A DNA stretch of 64,000 nucleotides from Blastococcus sp. CT_GayMR19. Lineage in GTDB: Bacteria; Actinomycetota; Actinomycetes; Mycobacteriales; Geodermatophilaceae. The notes below the pieces were generated by a model. The model ran no database searches. It saw nothing but the letters and a program-made list of their open reading frames with translations, and was not told the DNA's origin. The position numbers were made by a program, and so were the translations under genes. The first letter of the stretch is position 1. Every line of letters starts with the position of its first letter. The stretch spans positions 39,016 to 103,015 of the forward strand of contig NZ_SPQL01000016.1 in assembly GCF_004570385.1 (NCBI RefSeq). The letters are read 5' to 3'. Shown here piece by piece: positions 56,371 through 64,000 of the stretch.

Positions 56371-56976
56371 ATGCTCGAGTTCGCCATCCTCGGCCTGCTG
56401 CACCAGTCGCCGATGCACGGGTACGAGCTGCGGAAGCAGCTCGCGCAGATCCTCGGCGGGCTGCGGAGCATCTCCTACGGCTCGCTCTACCCCGCGCTCA
56501 AGCGCATGCACGCGGCCGGTCTCATCAGCACCGAGGAGCCCGATCCGCACGCGCTGCTGCCCGCCGACGCCCCGCCCCTGACCGGCCGGCGCGGCAAGGT
56601 CGTCTACACGATCACCGCGGAGGGCAAGGAGCGGTTCCACGAGCTGGTCTGCGACAGCGGCCCGGAGGCCTACGACGACGGCGGCCTCTTCGGCGTCCGC
56701 CTGGCGTTCTTCCGCCACACGGCGTCGGACGTGCGGCTGCGGATCCTCGAGGGGCGCCGCCGCACCGTCGAGCGGCAGCGCGAGGGCCTGCGGTCCTCGC
56801 TGGCCCGCACCCGGGAGCGGCTCGACCACTACACGCTCGAGCTCCAGCGCCACGGGCTGGAGTCGGTGGACCGGGAGGTCCGCTGGCTCTCCGAGCTGAT
56901 CGACACCGAGCGCCGTGGAGCAGCGGGCGGCGCTCCCCCCGAGACCCCCGGCGGATCCCCGCCGAGCACCAAGTGA
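56371..56976 (+). CDS. PadR-family transcriptional regulator (Rv0047c-like)
   Basis: 201-aa regulator: winged helix at about residues 1-95 ([33 protein letters not shown]) and a C-terminal dimer helix domain with a charged coiled coil (about 120-190). ATG at 56371 follows GGGAGG. It lies directly upstream of ino1 in the same direction, the conserved PadR-Ino1 arrangement, so inositol synthesis is probably its target. A 25-nt palindrome just upstream is its expected site. Confidence 0.93.
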   Translation: MLEFAILGLLHQSPMHGYELRKQLAQILGGLRSISYGSLYPALKRMHAAGLISTEEPDPHALLPADAPPLTGRRGKVVYTITAEGKERFHELVCDSGPEAYDDGGLFGVRLAFFRHTASDVRLRILEGRRRTVERQREGLRSSLARTRERLDHYTLELQRHGLESVDREVRWLSELIDTERRGAAGGAPPETPGGSPPSTK

Positions 56977-57068
56977 CCAGAGGACGGCGTGCCGGTCACG
57001 CCGTCGACACCGGACCGCCCGCGGTCCGCGTCCACGGGACCCCCGCGGTCCAGGAGAAGGAGAAGTTC

Positions 57069-58148
57069 ATGGGAACCGTCAAGGTCGCCATCGTCGGCGT
57101 GGGCAACTGCGCCGCCTCGCTGGTGCAGGGCGTGCACTACTACCGCGATGCCGACGAGTCCGTGTCGGTGCCCGGGCTGATGCACGTGCGCTTCGGTGAC
57201 TACCACGTCTCCGACATCGAGTTCGTCGCCGCCTTCGACGTCGACGCCAAGAAGGTCGGGCGTGACCTCTCCGAGGCGATCGTCGCCAGCGAGAACAACA
57301 CCATCAAGATCTGCGACGTGCCGCCTCTCGGGGTGACCGTGCAGCGGGGGACGACCCTCGACGGTCTCGGCAAGTACTACCGCGAGACGATCGACGAGTC
57401 CGACGAGCAGCCCGTCGACATGGTCACGGCCCTGCGCGAGTCCGGCGCCGACGTCCTGGTCTGCTACCTGCCGGTCGGCTCGCAGCACGCGGCGGAGTTC
57501 TACGCCCAGGCCGCGATCGACGCGAAGGTCGCCTTCGTCAACGCCCTGCCCGTCTTCATCGCCGGCACCCCCGCCTGGGCGGAGAAGTTCACCGCCGCCG
57601 GCGTGCCGATCGTCGGCGACGACATCAAGAGCCAGGTCGGCGCCACCATCACCCACCGCGTCCTCGCCAAGCTCTTCGAGGACCGCGGCGTCCAGCTCGA
57701 CCGCACCATGCAGCTCAACGTCGGCGGCAACATGGACTTCAAGAACATGCTCGAGCGCGAGCGCCTGGAGTCCAAGAAGATCTCCAAGACCCAGTCCGTC
57801 ACCTCCCAGGTCGACCGCGACATGGGCGCCGGCAACGTGCACATCGGCCCCTCGGACCACGTGCCGTGGCTCTCGGACCGCAAGTGGGCCTACGTCCGCC
57901 TCGAGGGCCGCGCGTTCGGCGACGTGCCGCTGAGCCTGGAGTACAAGCTCGAGGTCTGGGACTCCCCCAACTCGGCCGGCATCATCATCGACGCCGTCCG
58001 CGCCGCCAAGATCGCCCTCGACCGGGGCATCGGCGGCCCCATCCTGTCCGCGTCGTCCTACTTCATGAAGAGCCCGCCCGTGCAGTACGACGACAGCCAG
58101 GCCCGCGACGCCGTCGAGGCCTTCATCCGGGGCGACATCGAACGCTGA
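57069..58148 (+). CDS. ino1: myo-Inositol-3-phosphate synthase
   Basis: 359-aa actinobacterial-type enzyme converting glucose 6-phosphate to inositol 3-phosphate with NAD. N-terminal dinucleotide loop [13 protein letters not shown], catalytic-domain [26 protein letters not shown], and [17 protein letters not shown] at 57069 follows GGAGAAGGAGAAG. Its product feeds mycothiol, phosphatidylinositol and lipoglycans; here it lies close to an ITPK-like ATP-grasp gene. A terminator follows. Confidence 0.97.
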   Translation: MGTVKVAIVGVGNCAASLVQGVHYYRDADESVSVPGLMHVRFGDYHVSDIEFVAAFDVDAKKVGRDLSEAIVASENNTIKICDVPPLGVTVQRGTTLDGLGKYYRETIDESDEQPVDMVTALRESGADVLVCYLPVGSQHAAEFYAQAAIDAKVAFVNALPVFIAGTPAWAEKFTAAGVPIVGDDIKSQVGATITHRVLAKLFEDRGVQLDRTMQLNVGGNMDFKNMLERERLESKKISKTQSVTSQVDRDMGAGNVHIGPSDHVPWLSDRKWAYVRLEGRAFGDVPLSLEYKLEVWDSPNSAGIIIDAVRAAKIALDRGIGGPILSASSYFMKSPPVQYDDSQARDAVEAFIRGDIER

Positions 58149-58168
58149 CGCCCGTCCCGGGACACACC

Positions 58169-58217
58169 TCACCCCCGTCCCCTCCCGGTGCGTCAGCACC
58201 GGGGGAGGCGGGGGTGA
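58169..58217 (+). terminator. Terminator between ino1 and the GDPD gene
   Basis: A long imperfect stem (TCACCCCCG... with ...GGGGGTGA; loop near GCGTCAGC) of about 22 pairs with one bulge, 21 nt after the ino1 stop and 7 nt from the GDPD stop; may serve both. Confidence 0.7.
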
Positions 58218-58223
58218 CGCGCT

Positions 58224-58988
58224 TCAGGCGGCGACCATCTCCCGGATCATCGTCGCCCGGTCCAGCTCGCTCCACGCGGTCAGGATGTCGTCGGTGATGA
58301 CGGCGTCCACGCCGAGCTCGGCCACCCACTGCAGGTCCGACCGGTCGTTGACCGTCCAGAGCGCGACCGACAGGCCGAGCCGGTGTGCCGTCTCGACGGC
58401 CTCCGGCGTCTGCCGCACACCGGCCAGCGAGAGGTGCACCTCGTCGTGCCCGTCCTCGGAGGCCCGCTGCACGACCTCGGCGGCCGGGTCCTCGGTGTGG
58501 CCGAGCAGCGCGGTGCGGACCGGCAGGTCGGCGCACGTCGCGCGGATCATGGCGAGCAGTGCGGGGTCGAAGGACGAGACGGTGATGGCGGCGTTCCCGG
58601 CGGAGGTGCGGAGGACGTCGGCCAGGACCGACGCGGTCCGCGCGGCGACGGCGGCGTCGGCCACCGGCTTGGCCTCGACGACGACCTGAGCCCCGGAGAA
58701 GGACTGCACGGCGGCGAGCAGCTCCGGCAGCGTCGCGAGGGCGGCCTGCTCGGCGGCGCTGGGCAGGTCGTGCGTGCAGACCAGCGTGCCGCCCTCGGTG
58801 AGCCAGACGTCGACCTCGACGCCGTCGGCACCCTGGAGCAGGGCCTCGGTGACCGCCGCCACGGAGTTGTCCGGCCGGCCCGCTCCCGGGGCCCCGCGGT
58901 GTCCGAGGACCTGGACCCGGTCGGTCTCCGCCGGCAGGAAGGGGTCCGCCGGGAAGGAAACCATCTGGCGGCCGGTGCTCTCGTTCAT
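58224..58988 (-). CDS. Glycerophosphodiester phosphodiesterase
   Basis: 254-aa TIM-barrel GDPD. HRG at residues 30-32 in LGHRGAPG, metal-binding GADGVEVDVWLT, and catalytic His in CTHDLPS. It hydrolyses glycerophosphodiesters such as glycerophosphoinositol to glycerol 3-phosphate and alcohol. The ATG at 58988 has GAGG 6 nt upstream. No signal peptide, so cytosolic. Convergent to ino1, divergent from the ATP-grasp operon. Confidence 0.9.
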   Translation of the reverse strand: MNESTGRQMVSFPADPFLPAETDRVQVLGHRGAPGAGRPDNSVAAVTEALLQGADGVEVDVWLTEGGTLVCTHDLPSAAEQAALATLPELLAAVQSFSGAQVVVEAKPVADAAVAARTASVLADVLRTSAGNAAITVSSFDPALLAMIRATCADLPVRTALLGHTEDPAAEVVQRASEDGHDEVHLSLAGVRQTPEAVETAHRLGLSVALWTVNDRSDLQWVAELGVDAVITDDILTAWSELDRATMIREMVAA

Positions 58989-59447
58989 CGTCAACCTCGT
59001 CTGCGTGTCCCCGTGATCCGTTACCGCAAGGGTTCGCCGCGGCGAGGTGCCCCGGTAGCAACCGCAGGGGTGACCGGGAGCCGCACGAGGTGTCGACCTC
59101 ACCCACCTTGGTGTCCGCCGCGCGGAAGCCACCCGCCCCACCCAGGTGGTGGAAGCCGACACCCCGAGGGGTGCCGTCCCACCCCTGGGATGCCTGGGGA
59201 GGGCCCGCTGCCGCCCCGAGAGTTCCGGTCAGGCCGGACGCCGGCCGGACACGAGGTGGCGGACCGGATGACCAGCACCGGACACGGAGTGGCGCACACC
59301 GGCGTCCCCTCGGCCCACCGGAGGGCCGACGGTTCCCACCCCGAACGACCGGACTCCAGCGCCGGGGCCCTGTCCAGCCGGGCTCGCCGGGTCCAGAGTG
59401 GTCCCGGGCCGAGAGCCGGCCGGGGGACAGGAGGGACGGCACACCAG
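58989..59447. other. Long intergenic leader of the ATP-grasp operon
   Basis: 459 nt with no supported gene. Rich in short self-complementary words (ACCCCGAGGGGT at 59161-59172; CCCAGGTGGTGG nearby), so a structured 5' leader or regulator sites are possible. No known riboswitch was recognised. Confidence 0.5.
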
Positions 59448-60437
59448 ATGACGAGCTCGAGCAGCTCCAGCGAGACCCGCTCCAGCGGGACCCAGCAGAT
59501 CGACGTCTCGGCGATCCGCGAGTTCGGCGAGGTCCTGCTGACGTCCCCGGCGCGGCTGTGCTTCATCGTCGAGGAGCGGTACGAGAACGAGGTCATGCCC
59601 GGTGCGGTCGTGGACGTGCTGCGCTCCTGCGGACACAGCGTCGACGTCCTGCGGCCGAACGGCACCGTGACCGACCTGTGGGAGCTGCTGCCCACCGATG
59701 TCGCGCGGTACGACGCCTTCGTGCTCAAGACCGTCTCCGAGGGCCCCGGCCTGAGCCTGCTGGACGCCGCCGCGGCCGCCGGCGTCACCACGGTCAACGA
59801 CTACCGGGCGATCCGCCTGGCCCGGGACAAGGCCGTCGCCGCCGTCCGGGCCCGGGCCGCCGGCATCCCCTTCCCGAAGACCTGGTTCGCGTCCAAGTCG
59901 ACCCTGCTCGAGCAGATCCCGGCGGACGCCTATCCGCTGGTGGTGAAACCGAACAGCGGCAGCGCGATGCGGGACGTGTACCGGGTGGACACCCCCGACG
60001 AGCTGGCGCGGCTCGCCATCGGCGGCAGCCTGCTGGTCCAGCCCTACCTGCCCAACCCGGGCCACGACGTCAAGCTCTACAACACCGGCGACGAGGTGTT
60101 CGCCACCGTGAAGCGCTCGCCGCTGCACCCGGGCGCCGACGTCGTCGAGGAGCAGATCCCCGTCACCCCCGAGCTGCGGAACCTGGCCCGCGCCGTCGGC
60201 CGGGTGTTCGGGCTCGACATCTACGGGATCGACGTCGTCGAGACCGCCGAGGGCTGGGTCGTCCTGGACGTCAACGACTTCCCCAGCTTCGGCAAGGTCC
60301 CGCAGGCCGCCTGGCGGCTGGCCCGGACCGTGTTGCGGGTGACCCGGCGCCAGGCCGCCGCCAAGGCCGCCGCCCAGGCCTCGTCCCCCACCGTCTACCG
60401 CCCCGTCGTCACGACCGTCGCGGAGGCCCGGCCATGA
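59448..60437 (+). CDS. ATP-grasp enzyme 1, unknown substrate
   Basis: 329-aa ATP-grasp protein. A Ser-rich start precedes a Rossmann-like pre-ATP-grasp domain (about 30-120). ATP binding shows in YPLVVKPNSGSAM (Lys167) and LLVQPYLPNPGHDVKLY, and the metal loop is DVNDFPSF (274-281). The fold pattern is RimK/ITPK-like, giving either amide ligation or inositol-phosphate phosphorylation. AGGAGG lies 13 nt before the ATG. The stop overlaps the next ATP-grasp gene (ATGA). First of three tightly coupled genes. Confidence 0.85.
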   Translation: MTSSSSSSETRSSGTQQIDVSAIREFGEVLLTSPARLCFIVEERYENEVMPGAVVDVLRSCGHSVDVLRPNGTVTDLWELLPTDVARYDAFVLKTVSEGPGLSLLDAAAAAGVTTVNDYRAIRLARDKAVAAVRARAAGIPFPKTWFASKSTLLEQIPADAYPLVVKPNSGSAMRDVYRVDTPDELARLAIGGSLLVQPYLPNPGHDVKLYNTGDEVFATVKRSPLHPGADVVEEQIPVTPELRNLARAVGRVFGLDIYGIDVVETAEGWVVLDVNDFPSFGKVPQAAWRLARTVLRVTRRQAAAKAAAQASSPTVYRPVVTTVAEARP

Positions 60438-61258
60438 AGATCCACCTGCTCGCCGAGGCCGCGCCCAACCCGGTCCTCACCGCCGTCATGGCGGAGCTGG
60501 GCCGCCGGCACGAGGTCGCGGTCTACGACGCCGAGACCCTGCCGGCGGGATACGGCGGCGAGCCCGGTCAGCAGGCGCCGCCGGACGTCGTCCTGCTCAA
60601 GTCCCGCCGGCCCGAGGCGAGGCGGGTGGCACAGACCGCGGAGCGGGCCGGCAGCGTGGTCGTGAACAGTCCGGCCGCGACCACCCTGGCGCTGGACCGC
60701 GCCGCCACGGCCGAGGCCCTGGACCGGGCCGGCGTCGCGGCCCCCCGCAGTTGGTCCGTCGCCGCCCTGCGCGACCTGGCCGCGGACGGAGCCGCGCTGC
60801 CGTGGCCCCTCGTCGTCAAGAGCCGCACCAGCTCCCGCCGCGATCTCGTGCGCCTGGTGAGCAGCCCGGCGGAGCTTGCCGGGCTGCTGCCCGAGTGGGG
60901 CGGGGAACCGGTCGTCGCCCAGGAGTTCGCTGCCAACGACGGCTTCGACATCAAGGTGTGGGTGATCGGCGCGCACCTCTCCGTGGCCCGCCGGCGCAGC
61001 GCCCTGGAGGCCATCGACAAGAGCGCCGACGAGCACCTGGACCCGGCCGATCTGCCGGAGGACTGGATCCGGACCGCGCGCGACGCCGGCGCGGCGATGG
61101 ACCTGCAGCTGTACGGCGTCGACCTGCTGATCACCGGGGGCCGGCCGGTGGTGGTGGACGTCAACCCGTTCCCCGGTTTCCGCGGCGCACGTGAGCCTGC
61201 CGAGGCACTGCTCCGCTTCCTCTCGACGATCGCATCCACGAGGACGGTGCCGGCATGA
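60434..61258 (+). CDS. ATP-grasp enzyme 2, inositol-trisphosphate-kinase-like
   Basis: 274-aa ATP-grasp protein. By memory it aligns with eukaryotic ITPK: PVVAQEFAANDGFDIKVWV (160-178), then LSVARRRSAL, then LYGVDLLI and VVVDVNPFPGF (239-249) with Asp242/Asn244 as metal ligands. ITPK phosphorylates inositol phosphates; RimK-like ligases share the fold, so this is not proved. It overlaps both neighbours by 4 nt, indicating a stoichiometric set with ATP-grasp 1 and the APH-like protein. Confidence 0.8.
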   Translation: MKIHLLAEAAPNPVLTAVMAELGRRHEVAVYDAETLPAGYGGEPGQQAPPDVVLLKSRRPEARRVAQTAERAGSVVVNSPAATTLALDRAATAEALDRAGVAAPRSWSVAALRDLAADGAALPWPLVVKSRTSSRRDLVRLVSSPAELAGLLPEWGGEPVVAQEFAANDGFDIKVWVIGAHLSVARRRSALEAIDKSADEHLDPADLPEDWIRTARDAGAAMDLQLYGVDLLITGGRPVVVDVNPFPGFRGAREPAEALLRFLSTIASTRTVPA

Positions 61259-62619
61259 GCATCTCGACCGGACCGGCGAGGCCGATGGTGACCGGCGCGA
61301 CCGACGCGCTCGACCGGTACCTCGCCGACGAGGGCACCGACCGGACCAGGCCCCCGCTGCGGTACCTGCGGCGCAAGCCCGGACGTGGCCTCGTGGCTGT
61401 CTTCGGCCCGAGCGACCGCGGGGACATCTACACGGTCAGCGTCGACGAGCGGTCCCTGCTCGAGGGTCTCGACGCTGCCGGGGTGTCGGGCTCCACGGTC
61501 CAGGCGTTCCCCGTCGACCCGAAGCTCCCGCACCTGGACGCCGTGATGGCGCCCTCCGCGCACGCCGACCTCGCGGCCGCCCTCGAATCGACCGCCCGCG
61601 AGGTCCACGACGTGCCGTCCGACCGGGACCTCCTGGACGTCGTCGCCGAGCCCGTCCGGTACAAGCCGGGGGACCGGTGCGTCCTCCGCTACCGGCTCCG
61701 CTTCGGCGCACCGGGGGCCGCCGGGGGACCGGGCACGGCTCCCCGGATCTGCACCCTCGTCGCGAAGCTCTACCGGGATCCCCACGAGGCGCAGGCCGCC
61801 GACGACCTCCTGGCCCGCCTCCGCGAGCGAGCGGCGGTCGAGTGGACCGCCCGGCCCCTGGGCGTGGTGCCGGGGCTGCCGCTGGCGCTGACCGAGGACC
61901 TCGGGAGCAGCCGCGACCCCGTGCCCGCGCACTCCGGTCTGCACGTCGTGCATCCCGGGTCCGACGCCGCGGCCGAGGTCGTCCGCCGGGCCGCCCGGGC
62001 CCTCGCCGAGCTGCACACGAGCGGCGTCGACACCGCCGGCCTGAGCCGGCGCACCGGAGCCGACGAGGCGGGGAAGGCGGCGAAGCGCGCCGGACTGCTC
62101 GAGGGGTACGTCCCGGAGCTCGCCCCGGTGGTCCGGCAGGTCGGCGACGCGCTGTGCGCCGCCCTGACCGACCTGCCCACGGACACCCTTCGTCCCGGGC
62201 ACGGGAGCTACAAGCCGAGCCAGCTGATGGTCCGGGGCAGCGCCGTCTTCCTCGTGGACTTCGACCAGTTCTGCCTGGCCGACCCGGCGCTCGACGTCGG
62301 GTACTTCCTCGCCTACCTGCGGCCGGCCGGGCTCTTCTACCGCCGGGCCGGTCGCCGGGCGTGGTTCGAGGAGTCCGCGGAGACCTTCCTCTCCACCTAC
62401 CTCCACCGCCTCACCGAGCGCGGGGAATCCGCGGCCACCTGCGCGGGCATCGCGCGCCGTGCCCCCCTGTTCGAGGCCGCGCTGCTCCTCAAGATCGCGG
62501 CGCGACGGGCCAACCGGCTGCACAGCCCACGTCCCGGAGAGGTGGCGGCGGTGCTCGACGAGGTCTCCCGCTGCCTCGCCGTCACCCGGACGCCCCGGTC
62601 GCTGGTCGGAGAGGCCTAA
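61255..62619 (+). CDS. APH-fold phosphotransferase with altered catalytic motif
   Basis: 454-aa protein with the aminoglycoside-phosphotransferase/choline-kinase fold: nucleotide-lobe segment KPGDRCVLRYRLRF and LVAKLYRD, hinge, then His316-Gly317-Ser318-Tyr-Lys-Pro-Ser-Gln323 where kinases have HGDxxxxN, followed by Asp335-Phe-Asp337. The catalytic Asp and Asn are thus Ser and Gln, so it may use another base or be a pseudokinase. An N-terminal ~110-residue domain precedes it. ATGA-coupled to ATP-grasp 2. The target is unknown. Confidence 0.8.
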   Translation: MSISTGPARPMVTGATDALDRYLADEGTDRTRPPLRYLRRKPGRGLVAVFGPSDRGDIYTVSVDERSLLEGLDAAGVSGSTVQAFPVDPKLPHLDAVMAPSAHADLAAALESTAREVHDVPSDRDLLDVVAEPVRYKPGDRCVLRYRLRFGAPGAAGGPGTAPRICTLVAKLYRDPHEAQAADDLLARLRERAAVEWTARPLGVVPGLPLALTEDLGSSRDPVPAHSGLHVVHPGSDAAAEVVRRAARALAELHTSGVDTAGLSRRTGADEAGKAAKRAGLLEGYVPELAPVVRQVGDALCAALTDLPTDTLRPGHGSYKPSQLMVRGSAVFLVDFDQFCLADPALDVGYFLAYLRPAGLFYRRAGRRAWFEESAETFLSTYLHRLTERGESAATCAGIARRAPLFEAALLLKIAARRANRLHSPRPGEVAAVLDEVSRCLAVTRTPRSLVGEA

Positions 62620-64000
62620 CCCGCCAGGTTCAGGACGGTCAGCGTGCCGTCGCGGAGGTTGGTGACGTAACCCCGGCTGCCGTCGGGCAGGACCGCGAAC
62701 GAGGTGGGGGACTCGCCGGTCGGGATGGTGGCCGTGACCGCGTACGTCTCCCCGTCGATGACCGAGATGCTGTTGTCCTCGTTGTTGGTGATGTAGGCGT
62801 ACCGGCCGTCCGCCGACCACGCGGCATGCTGCGGGAACGCGCCGACGGGGATCGTCGCGAGCACGGTGTTGGTGTCGGTGTCGATGACCGACGCCGAGTC
62901 GGCGTCGTAGGTGGCCACGATGAGGATCGGCTTGGTCGGGTGCATGGCGATGCTGTGCGGGCTCGTGGGCACCGGGATGGTCGTGATGACCGTGTTGGTG
63001 GCGGTGTCGATCGCCGACACGACGTTGGAGTCGTGGTTGGCGGTGTAGACCCGGGATCCGTCGACCGTGAAGGCGACCCAGTGCGGGTTGGGCGCCACCT
63101 CGATGTTCGTGACCAGGTCGTCGGTGGACGTGTCGATCACGGACACGCTGTCGTTGTCGTGATTGGGCACGTAGACCCACTTCCCGTCGGGGGACACCGC
63201 GGAGAGGAACGGCCGGGTGTCCACCGGGATGGTGTCGACGACCGAGTTCGACGTCGTGTCGAGGACGCTGACCGCCGCGATGGTCCGGGCCTCGTCCCAC
63301 ACGCTCACGTACGCCCTCCGGCCGTCCGGGCTGAAGGCGATGAACTGCGGGGGACCGACGTCGATCGGGATCGTCGCCGTCACGGCGTCGACAGCCGTGT
63401 CGACGACGGTGACCACGCCGACATCGCGGTTGGCGATGTAGAGCTGCCGCCCGTTCGGTGCCGCGGCGACGTATCCCGGCGTCTCACCGACCGGGATGGT
63501 GGCGCCGATGGACGGGATCGGGACCGCCGTCGACGGCGGGGCCGGGGCTTCCGATGCCGAGGGCGACGCCGAGGCGGTCGGCGCCTGGGCGCCGCCGGTC
63601 TGGCCGTCCGGCCGCGTGCTCAGGTAGACGGCCACGCCGGACACGACCACGAGCAGCGCCAGCCCCACGAGAAGCGCGAGGTACCGGCTCCACCACGGTG
63701 CGGACGCGGCCGGTGGGGGAACCGTCGCTGCGGGACCGCCCGGTCCAGGTCCCTCCGGTGGGGGAGCGGCCGGCGGGGCACTCCCGGGGGGCTCGCCGGT
63801 GCGGGGCTCGGGCACCTGGCCCGACGGCTGCGCGGCGACGGGCACCTGGCCCGACGGCTGCGCGGCGACGGTCGCCTGGCCCGAGGGCTGGGCGGCGACG
63901 GTTGCCTGGCCCGAGGGCTGGGCGGCGACGGTTGCCTGGCCCGAGGGCTGGGCGGCGACGGTCGCGGCCCCGCCGCCGTGGTCGGTGAGGGCGACAGATC
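62616..64000 (-). CDS. YVTN beta-propeller membrane protein, 5' end beyond the window
   Basis: Reading frame open to the window edge (461 codons here). A 10-residue repeat VAAQPSGQAT (five copies) and a Pro-rich stretch precede one TM helix (about 63710-63610), a linker, then a seven-bladed YVTN/YncE propeller with recurrent SVIDT and (T)IPV units. A GTG at 63845 is the last possible in-frame start, but upstream codons (SVALTDHGGG) continue without stop. Pro-rich cytosolic part, single TM and external propeller is the layout of receptor Ser/Thr kinases (PknD type), so a kinase may lie upstream. Ends convergent with the APH gene, 4-nt overlap. Confidence 0.85.
   Translation of the reverse strand, partial: SVALTDHGGGAATVAAQPSGQATVAAQPSGQATVAAQPSGQATVAAQPSGQVPVAAQPSGQVPEPRTGEPPGSAPPAAPPPEGPGPGGPAATVPPPAASAPWWSRYLALLVGLALLVVVSGVAVYLSTRPDGQTGGAQAPTASASPSASEAPAPPSTAVPIPSIGATIPVGETPGYVAAAPNGRQLYIANRDVGVVTVVDTAVDAVTATIPIDVGPPQFIAFSPDGRRAYVSVWDEARTIAAVSVLDTTSNSVVDTIPVDTRPFLSAVSPDGKWVYVPNHDNDSVSVIDTSTDDLVTNIEVAPNPHWVAFTVDGSRVYTANHDSNVVSAIDTATNTVITTIPVPTSPHSIAMHPTKPILIVATYDADSASVIDTDTNTVLATIPVGAFPQHAAWSADGRYAYITNNEDNSISVIDGETYAVTATIPTGESPTSFAVLPDGSRGYVTNLRDGTLTVLNLAG
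63811..63960. repeat. Five 30-bp tandem repeats in coding DNA
   Basis: Units at 63811, 63841, 63871, 63901 and 63931, each ending GGCGACG. Units 1 and 2 are identical, as are 4 and 5. Each encodes ten residues (VAAQPSGQ plus two). Exact duplicates imply recent slippage. Confidence 0.9.

Noticed and set aside
63811..63960. 30-bp repeats resembling a short CRISPR array
   Set aside because: No unique spacers; the repeats are contiguous and in frame within the beta-propeller gene.

Overview
The window is very high-GC DNA, coding on both strands with little intergenic space. It has no tRNA, rRNA, IS element, CRISPR array or recognisable prophage. Codon use, GTG starts, actinobacterial gene families (DUF5318, DUF6221, DUF222-HNH, PadR-ino1, PucR, DrrA-type ABC exporter) and chemotaxis receptors point to a motile actinobacterium, most likely of the Geodermatophilaceae (Blastococcus/Modestobacter/Geodermatophilus type). 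The genus cannot be fixed from the sequence alone. The right half keeps the gene neighbourhood seen near oriC in Mycobacterium tuberculosis (dnaB-rplI-rpsR-ssb-rpsF, GT87 mannosyltransferase, ponA1, DUF5318, PadR, ino1), so the window is probably origin-proximal.

Layout. 0-10 kb: three tandem methyl-accepting chemotaxis proteins with nearly identical signalling halves, trehalose synthesis otsA-otsB, and a fourth, more diverged receptor. 10-16 kb: two fluoride-channel subunits, a CoA-transferase/racemase, a two-gene N-acetylglutaminylglutamine amide (NAGGN) osmolyte operon, and an aldo/keto reductase. 16-26 kb: small membrane proteins, a glycine-rich protein, a LOV-GAF-PP2C blue-light phosphatase, HMG-CoA lyase with a flavin reductase, a PAS-GGDEF cyclase, and a TetR-MMPL exporter pair. 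26-38 kb: M20 peptidase, phosphoglucomutase, a DrrAB-like exporter, an alpha/beta hydrolase, a phage-like SNF2 helicase, a UBP zinc finger, DinB with a methyltransferase, and a DUF222-HNH protein. 38-45 kb: PepSY protein, a toroid cyclase-like protein, DUF6221, and a PucR regulator divergent from a DesA3-type desaturase with its reductase. 45-50 kb: replication and ribosomal block. 50-58 kb: endonuclease IV, GT87, PBP1A, DUF5318, PadR and ino1. 58-64 kb: a GDPD and a tightly coupled operon of two ATP-grasp enzymes and a degenerate APH-fold kinase, facing a beta-propeller membrane protein that runs off the window.

Themes. Stress survival recurs: trehalose, NAGGN, blue-light sensing, DNA repair (DinB, endonuclease IV) and membrane-lipid desaturation. 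The most unusual block is ino1-GDPD-ATP-grasp-ATP-grasp-APH. The second ATP-grasp protein resembles inositol-trisphosphate 5/6-kinase and lies beside the gene for inositol phosphate production. The regulatory DNA is also informative: an SOS-type box and a DnaA-box cluster upstream of dnaB, a ribosome-binding-site-sequestering rpsF leader, a long palindrome before padR, a shared TGTCGACA motif before the three tandem receptors, two parS-like palindromes, and several families of duplicated hairpins.
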